Of a DNA stretch of 64,000 nt, positions 56,371 to 64,000 are shown piece after piece. The notes below the pieces were generated by a model. That model saw only the letters and a program-made list of their open reading frames with translations, did no database searches and was not told where the DNA came from. The position numbers were made by a program, and so were the translations under genes. Within the stretch, counting starts at the first letter, position 1. Each line of letters opens with the position of its first letter. Origin of the DNA: Dendrocalamus latiflorus (taxonomy: Eukaryota; Streptophyta; Magnoliopsida; Poales; Poaceae); the NCBI GenBank assembly GCA_017311315.1, contig CM029638.1, forward strand, positions 5,291,783 through 5,355,782, written 5' to 3'.

Positions 56371-57576
56371 TAGGGGTGGAAACGAGCCGAGCCGAGCCGG
56401 CTCGAGCCAAGCTCGGTCTGGCTCGGGTGAACAGTAGGCTCGACTCGTTTTGGAAACGAGCTACGCGAGGGGCTCGGCTCAGCTCGAAATGCGGCTCGAG
56501 CCGGCTCACGAGCCCGAACGAGCCAAAACGGCTCGCAGATGGCAGACAGCAAGCAGCAGAAGTAGCAGTTCACGCCGCCTCTTCCCCGCCCGCCATGGCC
56601 GCTCTCCACCACCACGACCTCTCCTCCCGCCCCGTCTCCTCTCCGGCCACCGCTCCGCTCCGCTCCACTCCTCCGCCTCCCCAGGAGGCCGAGACCCCTT
56701 CGTCTGCGTCCCCGCGCGCCGCTGTGGCCACGAGGGTGGCGATGTGACACGCCCTCGGACGCCGCGCTGCAGGACTTCCGGCGCTGGCTCTCCTCCCACG
56801 GGGCCGAAGCGGGCACGGAGGCGCCGGCCGCTGTGCCGGAGGGCCTCGGTATCGTGGCAGCACGGGACCTACCCCGCGGCGAGGTCGTCGTCGAGGTGCC
56901 CAAGAAGCTCTGGATGAACGCTGATGCCGTCGCCACCTCCGACCTTGGCCTCGCCTGATCCGGCGAGGGGGACCTCCGGGCGACGATTTGGGGAAGGAGG
57001 CGGCCATGGATCCGGCCGGGGCCGAGCAGGAGAAGCCAGAGGGGGAAGCTGGAGGCGGGCTGGGGGCCGTCGGCCGGCGCCAAGGGGGAAGACAGCTCGG
57101 CGGCGGAGGAGAGCACCGATGGCAAGGGGAAGACAGCTCGGCGGCGGGGGGAGTGTAGACGGCACGGGGGTGAGGGCAACGGTAGTACACGGCGGCGGGG
57201 GTGTGGGGGGCAGCACATGTCGGGAGGAGCACGGTGGGTGGCGGCCGGCGGGATTCATAGCCTTGACGGGAGACGACGACACTGACGGGAGACGAGAGGC
57301 TTGATTCATCGAGTAGGGATTCACGAGCGACTGAGTGGGGAATGGGATTTAGGAGACGCGAGTCGCTGGGATGCCCTGTGCCCGAGATGCCCGAGCCAAA
57401 ATAGCTCGCGAGCTGGGATTCAGGAGATGTCCGAACCAAAAAAAGCTCGCGAGTCAGCTCGTGAGTAGCTCGAGCTTGGCTCGAATTTTTCACGAGCTGT
57501 AAAGAAGGCTCGGCTCGGCTCGAAATTTCACGAGCTTGAGCCGAGCCACGAGCTTCGAGTTATTTTTCCACCCTTA
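56371..57576. mobile_element. Gene-carrying hAT element (Pack-hAT)
   Basis: A 1,206-bp element with an exact 8-bp duplication, ATTCCTTG at 56,363-56,370 and 57,577-57,584. Left end TAGGGGTGGAAACGAGCCGA; reverse complement of the right end TAAGGGTGGAAAAATAACTC. Both subterminal zones are packed with CTCGGCTCG, GAGCCGAGCC and CTCGAG words, roughly mirrored. The interior is not transposase. It is about 400 bp derived from a host methyltransferase gene (separate entry) plus about 350 bp of GC-rich sequence of unknown origin. The latter includes a partial duplication of GGGGAAGACAGCTCGGCGGC. Long frames on the minus strand (304-307 codons) run through this GC-rich core and show no family resemblance. 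Confidence 0.88.
56594..56957 (+). pseudogene. Captured 5' fragment of a SET-domain (Rubisco LSMT-like) methyltransferase gene
   Basis: The fragment begins with an ATG and a serine/proline-rich presequence (MAALHHHDLSSRPVSS). After a frame change of one base near 56,745 it reads TPSDAALQDFRRWLSSHGA, PEGLGIVAARDLPRGEVVVE and VPKKLWMNADAVATSDLG. That is the start of the SET domain of Rubisco large-subunit lysine methyltransferase and its relatives: the GLG(I/L)VAxRDLPRGE(V) block followed by VPKxLWM. The sequence then hits TGA at 56,956 and similarity stops. It lies wholly inside the hAT element and has no introns here, so it represents one captured exon, possibly with its 5' leader. The frameshift and the absence of the rest of the SET fold rule out enzyme activity. 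Confidence 0.8.
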
Positions 57577-57619
57577 ATTCCTTGTGATGCCTTGCGGCTT
57601 TTCGTTTTGCGCTTCTTTT

Positions 57620-57861
57620 GGGCATGTTCTTTAAGTCAACAGCTAGTGGCTTTTAGCTTTTGCTACAGTACCTAACTTTCAAACGGAGTATTTTATCAAG
57701 ACGGGGTCTACAAGTTAAACGATCTACACGTTAAAAGCCCAACATCTATTCCAGCTAAAATCGCAAGTGAGTATCTGTCTCTCCGTAATCTGTACCGTAA
57801 ACAGCCAAAATCCAAAAAATTCAGCCAAAAACCATAAGCCGCAGCCGAAAAGAACAGGCCC
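57620..57861. mobile_element. MITE, family A, inverted copy
   Basis: Left end GGGCATGTTCTTTAAGTC, right end GCCGAAAAGAACAGGCCC, with interior CTACAGTACCTAACTTTCAA. It lies 36 bp right of the Pack-hAT duplication, so the Pack-hAT element is bracketed by two family A copies. Confidence 0.7.
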
Positions 57862-58856
57862 AAAATGGATGAGAGCTTGTGGTCAAATATTTTGGGCCTA
57901 CGGTTGATGTCTTTTGGCTGTGACTTATATTTTTTACTGTGTTTTTTTGATATGGTGACAAAGGATGGACATACTGACCTGGACAGTGCACACGTCGGCA
58001 AACTCAAAAAGCCATTTCAGAAAGCCATACTATTTATTTTAGCTTTTGGAGAAGTCGAAGATAAAAGCTACCAAAATAGCCTGAAAGATGGTGCTTTATT
58101 TATCCCTTCTACTTTCTTCTTTATGCTTACGTTCAGGCCGTTTAACGACTTTGCGCTCACTCGGAGTTCTTTTGAGACATAGATGGATGCGCTCAGAGTT
58201 AGGCCTTATTCATATTGGCTTCTAAAGGCTATTTTTCTACAGTAAATATCTTTTATATAGGATCTAGGTTTCAAATAAAGTATCTTTTTAAGGCGGTGTC
58301 TACTAGTTAATTATAGTACACACTGCAATAATTTTATTTATATCAGTCAAAATCACATACGAATGTCTATCTCTCTATAAACTTATCTATAAATTGTTAC
58401 TATTTATAAGTTAAAATAAAAATACATAAATGGCCCCTTAATTCTTTTACAATGCGAGCAGATAATTTCAAGTTTGCCTTAAAATAAAAAAATCTACATA
58501 AACGGGCCCTTAATTCTTTTGCAATGCGAGCAGATAATTTCAGGCTTGCCTTCCTAAGGCCTTTCCAGAAAAAGGGGGCTCGTCTTCCCGCGAAAGAAAG
58601 CCCAACAATAGCCGAGTCCATCTCATGTTCGACCCTGCACATCTGCACCCACCGGTCCGGACTCCGGAGACGCCTGGCCGGTCCACCGTTCACTCTCGCC
58701 GCGGCCTACTTCAACTCCGTCTTAGGGGGGGGAGGCAACGTGAGCCCATACCGAAGCAGGCCGGGGAGAAGGCAAAGAGCTATTGTAGCCATCGGTGCAC
58801 TTCGTGGAGCCCACTTCACCAGCCAACCACCGCCGTCTGCTCGGCCCCCACATTTC
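57862..58856. repeat. Spacer with family A debris and a 73-bp tandem duplication
   Basis: A degraded family A copy lies at about 58,205-58,430. Directly after it, TTAATTCTTTTACAATGCGA... (58,438) and TTAATTCTTTTGCAATGCGA... (58,511) form two tandem units of about 73 bp, each ending in AGGCTTGCCTT or a variant. Bases 58,560-58,856 are GC-richer, with open frames I cannot assign. Confidence 0.5.
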
Positions 58857-59270
58857 GGCTCTGTTTGTTTCCACTTAAGATTATTATAATCTAGCTTATA
58901 GGTGGGGGATTATATAAGCTAGATTATAATAAGCTGGTGGAAAATAAGCTGTCAAGTGTTTGGCAGCCTGGATTATCAGAGTTATGGATTGTTGTATTCG
59001 AATGTTTAAAGACTATAATGTCCTTGAGAGAGAGGCAAGGGAGTTAGGGGATGGATGAATGGCAAAGGTGGGTAATATTCCTAAAGTTTTATGGTCCTTA
59101 AGATAAAAAAGTGGATCTATAAGTTGAAATAAGCTCCTTTTTTGAGCTTATTAGATTACAATAATCTGGGCTATTAGATTATAATAAGTTACCTTATAAT
59201 CTAGGCTGTTTGTTTCCACTTATGATTATAAGCTAGATTATAATAATCTTAAGTGGAAACAAACAGGGCC
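58857..59270. mobile_element. MITE with long terminal inverted repeats
   Basis: 414 bp. The left end GGCTCTGTTTGTTTCCACTT matches the reverse complement of the right end, GGCCCTGTTTGTTTCCACTT, and the match runs on through AAGATTATTATAATCTAGC, about 45 bp in all. A 3-bp duplication TTC flanks it (58,854-58,856 and 59,271-59,273). The right part also contains an extra internal copy of the terminus (GGCTGTTTGTTTCCACTTAT at about 59,203). The last 68 bp alone therefore fold into a hairpin. Confidence 0.85.
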
Positions 59271-59504
59271 TTCTTGGAACTGGAGTTGGATGCCGAGCAC
59301 TGGACCCAACACCAACTGACTCGTTAAGCAGCCAACATGCGATGGCCAGACACCGTACGTGTGCTGTACACATAAATGTAGCAGTATATTACACGAGCTG
59401 TGCATGCATCCACACACCACGGTCCATCCGTGCACAGCGGCTCTGGACGATTTCAGACACGTACACTTCAGATTTCGGAACAATTTTTTTGTGCCGCTTG
59501 GTTG

Positions 59505-59745
59505 TGCTAAAATAAGCTGGTTTATAGCTAAAATTGTACTATAGTTGATTGAAATTTTACTGTAGTTAATGACGACTTATTTGACGTAAACAAATTTTAA
59601 AAAATTAAAAATAGAAAAATAATTTAATTCATCACGGACAATACAAATGAATACGAAAAAAACCAACAAAAAATTAGAAAAATTGAAATTTAAAAATAAT
59701 AAAAAATAAATCTAAAACTAGAAATCAAAGCCGAAATGAGCACGG
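59505..59745. mobile_element. MITE, family B, diverged copy
   Basis: Contains TTATAGCTAAAATTGTACTA, ATTCATCACGGACAATACAA and GAAATCAAAGCCGAAATGAG. Termini are eroded. Confidence 0.55.
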
Positions 59746-61163
59746 AGATTCTACGATTCAATCGACAGCAGTAGTGCTTAGCTTTCAAAGCATGTCAGCC
59801 ATCAATCGGGAGGGAGCCTCCGTGCCCACAAGGCCGAACCTGTCGGCGCATCGGCAACAGCGTACCGGCCGAAGCGAGCCGAGCACCAGCAGGCGGTGGC
59901 GATCCCAACCACCGCGCTATCGAGGAGTAACAACTAACAAACTTGCCCCCTACTGCGCGTTCGCGCGTGTTCGCTGCTCGCTTTGCATCACGTGAGTGGC
60001 CCCCTCCGTTTGGTCTCGACGCCCAACCTTACCCATGTCGATCGATCGATGCGAAGGGCCGGGTGGTTTGATGATTTGATGGGACTCGCACCCGCCATTA
60101 GCCTCCAACCTGTACGTCCTCTGATCGCCTGCCGCTTCCGACTCACGCAAACTCCCAACTACGCTAGGAGAAAAGAGTGTGCAAACTGTGTATCATTCGT
60201 TGGAGTGATAATTACTTCGACTCAGTTCACACGCATTGCAACTAAACAAAAGCAGCTCACGTTTGCCAATGCAAACACATGCTACGGTAGCTTCGTTTCT
60301 TTGTTTGCTGCTACTATAAACCCTTTTCGGTTGGACTGAAAAATCACATATAAAACCAATAGGTTTCTTCTTTCTAGTAAGTTTAAAGTGGAGTGGTAAG
60401 TTTCAACCAAATTTTTTTTTCTTCTGAGAAAATTCACTGTATGCCACATAATAACACTCAATTGCCCTCGGTGCCATCGAATAGCCCATTATTCCGTCCA
60501 TACCATCGGTTCATATTGCCCTCTGTGAAAACATGATTCCCTCCATGCCACACTCACGACCTGATTCCCTCCATAACCAATACGGTGGAGTTTTTGGCGC
60601 CAATTTTTTCCCCAACACAGCTTGACCAGACGAAAACATCTAAACATGGCCACATGACAATCTCTAAATCACGGCACTTGAACACACGGACATGGACAAG
60701 CAGCAAGTTGGGATCACTCCCACAAGCACTAATTCACAAGGAGTATCAACAAGTTTCATCTACTCTCGAGAACAAGCACTAATTTAGTCATGGTACATAT
60801 CATCAGTAGTGGAGCTAAAAAATTTTCATGGAGGTGCGAACTTAAGACATACACCAACACCATAAAGATGTTGTTACACGTTGATTTCCCTTAAAGGTAA
60901 ATTTTCAAGTTTTATATTCAAATTTTGCCAAAGTACTGCTGAAATTTTCTCTAAAAAATTATCTTTTGGGATAAATACTCTTGTTGTATGTAAACATATA
61001 TTCCCTATGGAAAGAATCTCAAGGAAACTTAAATTAGCCATAAAAATGAGGATAAAATTAACAAGATGACAAAATGAAAAAAAAATAGAGAAAGTTCTGA
61101 AGGCAATTTAAATTTGCAATATAAAAATAAGGATGAAGCTAAAGAGATGAAAAAAATATAAAT
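59746..61163. other. Spacer, no gene supported
   Basis: Short open frames only. Bases 60,430-60,600 repeat TGCC...CATCG and ATTCCCTCCAT variants (for example GATTCCCTCCATGCCAC and GATTCCCTCCATAACC), which look like a degraded dispersed repeat. CAGTAGTGGAGCTAAAAA at 60,804 resembles the CAGTGGCGGAGC terminus of the element at 10,948. I found no partner end. Confidence 0.35.
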
Positions 61164-61221
61164 GCTTCACACAGGATTTGAACACCTGTTGTTTTGTGTG
61201 CCAACCAACTGAGCAATGACC
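61164..61221 (-). other. tRNA-like fragment
   Basis: On the minus strand, GCTCAGTTGGTTGGC resembles a D arm, and GGTGTTCAAATCCTGT resembles a T arm with its TTCAAAT loop. The stretch between them is too short and unpaired for a proper anticodon stem, and the acceptor ends do not pair. I read it as a tRNA-derived remnant, such as a SINE or other tRNA-derived piece, and not a functional tRNA. Confidence 0.35.
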
Positions 61222-61424
61222 ATAGTATCTATGGTGTTAATGTTTTGGGAATAAGAGAGATGATTATTGTGTGAGTGTTTTCCCGAAAATGTTGAAGGGA
61301 AATAGAAGATTAATAAAGACAAAACATAGAAAATATCATTAAAACTACATACAAGTTTTATATTTTAAAACAACCTAATAAAATTGCATATCTTAGACTT
61401 TAAAATCAGATGGAGTAGCTTACG

Positions 61425-61695
61425 GTCCCGCTTCAACTGGCTTACGATTTAAGTTTTTGGTTGTGTTTTTTTTTTGTTGCTTATGGCTGAAATTACACTG
61501 TAACGTCTGTTAACTTTTTCTGGGAAAAATAAAAAAAGAAAAATGTTATATCGTTATGGACAATATAAAGGAATAAGAGGGAAAAAGAAAAGCGAAAAAT
61601 ACTAAAAAGCTAAAATAAGCCAAAATTGGGAGCCGTCGCGTTCCAAGTGGCTTCTAGTTTAAATAAATCGAAAGCCAAAATAAACTAGAAGTTGA
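61425..61695. mobile_element. MITE, family B, diverged copy
   Basis: Contains GTTGCTTATGGCTGAAATTA, ATATCGTTATGGACAATATA and AAACTAGAAGTTGAAGCCG. Strongly diverged from the 17-kb copies. Confidence 0.5.
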
Positions 61696-62865
61696 AGCCG
61701 TTTAAAACTGTGATTTATAATTTTTGGTTCTAGTGCAAATGCTTGTGTGAGCGAATCATAATCAGATAAGATGCTTCTAAAAAAATTATCCAAGTAAACT
61801 ATTTTAAAATAATAAGAGAAGAGTTGTTTATTTGTTCAGGCGCTATGCCGGTGATGGAAGCATGGGTCAGCTACGCAGCTGCATAGGATTTGACAGGTAT
61901 ATAGTGGCAGTTGTCTTGTCACGGAGAGAGGGTCTGGCTGGAACAGCCAGCTAGCTAGCTGGGCGTCAAGCGAATCGCCACTCTTCCATCATCACAGAGT
62001 GAAAGAAGTCGTCGATGGACATTACTGTTGGTGCTGGGTCGTGATGGATGGCCTCCCAAGTCCCAACAATAATTAATGCACCATATTTGGAGAAGTATAT
62101 CTGTACATTTGTAAGGTCCAAATAAAAAATTTGGCACGTACCCCTACTACCTGTAGGCCGAGTTAATATTGTACTACACTAGTACCAGTACAGCACACTA
62201 TATTTACTGCTATTTTGGAATTTCCTTCACAATGCACTAGCATTGATGATTATATGGGTACGGTTTCTTTGTGCCCGGCAGGCGGACACAACTAACTTTG
62301 CCTCTTTTCATTTACTTTTCTGAATATGGTAAGCTGGCCTCTCTGAGTACTCTTCTGAGTCATTTCGATTGGCCATTCTTATGGTCCGCCTCCTCTCGAA
62401 CAGGGTTTTCTTCTTCTTTCTTACATACTACTAGTAGTCTAGTACGGATCCCACAGTAAGAACGGGAGCTCCTCAGATCGCCAACTGCTGCTACAATTTG
62501 GTTCTTCATGGACGCGCCCACTGACAGCCGGGTCCACGAGTGGAGCTGGCCGACGAGCTGGTCCTGAGACCGCGTCGAGTCACATATAAGGTGGTAAAAA
62601 AAGTTGGAAGCTCAAAGACTGCTAGGGCTTAGCTTTAGCTCTAAATGAACAAAGATTGATTTTAATTCTAAGCTCTTGAACTTTAACGAGTTAAACTTAA
62701 ATAGCTTGTTAAGGCTCAATTGAAGTTTTACTATTGTTATATAGTAATTTTTCTGAGCTTGCTTAAACCTGAATTTTTTATCGTTAAAAATTAGTAAATG
62801 TTGAATCGTTATCTGTTACCGAGTTTATTTAAGCTAAACTCAAATATATTTGAGCTTGACTCCCT
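61696..62865. other. Spacer, no gene supported
   Basis: No recognisable coding sequence. Bases 62,590-62,865 have repeated AGCTC, GAGCTT and TTTAAGCT words, like the subterminal zones of the hAT element at 56,371, and may be the remains of one end. Confidence 0.35.
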
Positions 62866-63165
62866 AATCAATATGGCTTCAGCTTCTGGCTTCAGCTTAT
62901 TTTTGCACTATTCATAAATTTCGTCTTTTTCTGAACTTTTGGCTTTTTTTTGAGTTTTTTTACCGGTTCTTTTTTTCCCTCATATTTGTTTACAGTATTT
63001 GTTTACATTATACGTGATGGGCTAATATGTTTTTTCTATTTTTAATTTTTTTTTAAATTTAATTATGGTAAATAAGCCCCTGTCAGCTACAGTGCTTTTT
63101 TCGGCCAGCTACAGTGTTTTTAGCCATAAGCCATGAGGCTTTCAGCCGAACCGATCACCACCTGA
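62866..63165. mobile_element. MITE, family B, inverted copy nearly identical to the 17-kb copy
   Basis: Starts CCCTAATCAATATGGCTTCAG and ends CTTTCAGCCGAACCGATCACC, the inverse of 17,038-17,325. Shared interior words include CACTATTCATAAATTTCGTC and TTATACGTGATGGGCTAATA. The high identity suggests both moved fairly recently. Confidence 0.7.
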
Positions 63166-63634
63166 ATCGCGCTGATCGAAGCTCTATTCTCGAGCCGAGC
63201 TCGTTCTTGGGGATCAGGCTCACTCGAGCTCCAATGGTTTACCGCGCTTGTCGCGTGCTTGTGCTGTCTGGTAAGCCCGGGCCGCGTGGGCCTCCCTCTC
63301 GGGCTGGGACTAGCCGGCCGGTCACGTCCTCGGGTCCAGGGCTTCGTCACCGCTATCTCCTTGTTTTTACCCGTCGCAGCGTACGTACTGTACTACTGCT
63401 GGTGGCAGTAGTAACGCCTGTTCGTCTCGTTCGTCGTTCGTCCGCCCCCGCGGCTGGCCGGCGGGCTGGCTCCCAACTGCGGGCCCAGGCCCGGGGCCCG
63501 CGTTTCTTTTCATTGCTGTTGTTGCAGGGCCTGGGCCCCTTTGGTTGGACACGTAGCGGCTTGAACTCCCAACAGGACAGACCTCACCAAATGATTCAAA
63601 CACGTAGCTTCTCTGGTCCTGATCTCCACTGTAA
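63166..63634. other. GC-rich spacer
   Basis: A 197-codon open frame crosses this region but shows no domain. The composition (GGCCCGGG, GCCGGCC words) explains long chance frames. Confidence 0.3.
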
Positions 63635-63730
63635 GGTCCTGTTTGGAATGCGGGAATTTTTCCTGATTCCTGCAAGAATTGAACTGTGTCCTGCAAAATT
63701 CCTGTGAAATTCCTCTGTTCCAAACAGCCC
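63635..63730. mobile_element. Tourist-type MITE
   Basis: 96 bp with ends GGTCCTGTTTGGAATGC and, reverse complemented, GGGCTGTTTGGAACAGAG. The duplication is TAA (63,632-63,634 and 63,731-63,733). Three-base TAA duplications are typical of PIF/Harbinger-mobilised Tourist elements. Confidence 0.78.
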
Positions 63731-64000
63731 TAAGCTTTGAACATGGCTGGTGAAGTGGTAAATAAGTGTGCGTACGGCGCAGTAGAGCATGCGCTTGATT
63801 GGACGATACTGTACCTTACCGAACACGTATGTACAGCCAGAGATACAAGAATCATTAGCTACCCCACTGCCTCTGTCTGGCAAAGGGTGTGGCTCTGCAG
63901 CTTCTGATTTTACTAGTTGATGACTCCGAGAATTCATGCCATCAGTTGGCCGGTAGCTAGGCAAGCAGGGTTCGCAGGGCTGCTTGGAGGTGCCCAGATT
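63731..64000. other. Right edge, no gene recognised
   Basis: A 122-codon minus-strand frame overlaps the Tourist element and has no recognisable domain. Confidence 0.3.

Noticed and set aside
56304..57493. Overlapping minus-strand frames of 304 and 307 codons
   Set aside because: They run through GC-rich transposon interior and hAT termini. Composition explains the length, and the recognisable coding signal is on the plus strand.
61164..61221. A functional tRNA gene
   Set aside because: The D and T arms are suggestive, but the anticodon stem is missing and the acceptor ends do not pair. Kept only as a tRNA-like fragment.
1..64000. CRISPR arrays, bacterial operons or phage genes
   Set aside because: The sequence is eukaryotic throughout; the regular repeats seen are microsatellites, MITEs and degenerate tandem arrays.

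Overview
This window is nuclear DNA from a monocot, most likely a grass. The genes are split by short introns with GT-AG borders. Introns and spacers are full of small inverted-repeat transposons, and the gene set (trihelix factor, pectin acetylesterase, MORF2, TL29, MEX1 relative) is that of a land plant. I cannot name the species from sequence alone. All exon models below were built by eye from splice borders, reading frame and recalled family conservation; no search was run.

Layout. Bases 1-4.6 kb hold no convincing gene and contain a short hAT transposon (241-786). A single-exon E-class PPR editing factor resembling AEF1/MPR25 lies on the minus strand at 4.6-7.0 kb. A decayed copia retrotransposon and a LINE remnant follow (7.8-9.5 kb). 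A 12-exon pectin acetylesterase occupies 9.9-14.75 kb (minus), with a hAT element in its ninth intron. Next come three long (TA)n arrays with small elements between them (15.4-16.0 kb) and a dense block of MITEs (16-17.6 kb). A maltose-exporter (MEX1)-like pseudogene with retained introns spans 19.0-23.5 kb, followed by a dead PIF/Harbinger transposase (23.9-25.1 kb). A two-exon GT-3-type trihelix factor lies at 26.4-29.7 kb, with a hAT element in its intron. From 29.8 to 35.1 kb is repeat-derived DNA.

A compact gene cluster follows: TL29 (an ascorbate-peroxidase-like thylakoid lumen protein, 35.2-40.1 kb, minus, with a LINE in intron 2), MORF2 (40.9-42.8 kb, minus) and, divergently, V-ATPase subunit G (43.8-45.0 kb, plus). 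The distal part holds a gene fragment at 46.6-47.1 kb and two paralogous four-exon EF-hand-like membrane protein genes (48.3-50.2 and 54.5-55.9 kb, plus). After them is a hAT transposon (56,371-57,576) that carries a fragment of a SET-domain protein methyltransferase resembling the Rubisco large-subunit methyltransferase. The rest, to 64 kb, is MITEs and unclassified spacer.

How the genes fit together. Several act in chloroplasts: a PPR editing factor, the MORF2 editing cofactor, TL29, and the ruined maltose exporter. The PPR factor and MORF2 belong to the same editing machinery, although their proximity is probably coincidental. The most notable feature beyond the genes is the hAT load. Five elements have exact 8-bp target duplications visible by eye; two of these share a CAATGTTC-type terminus, and one has captured host coding sequence.
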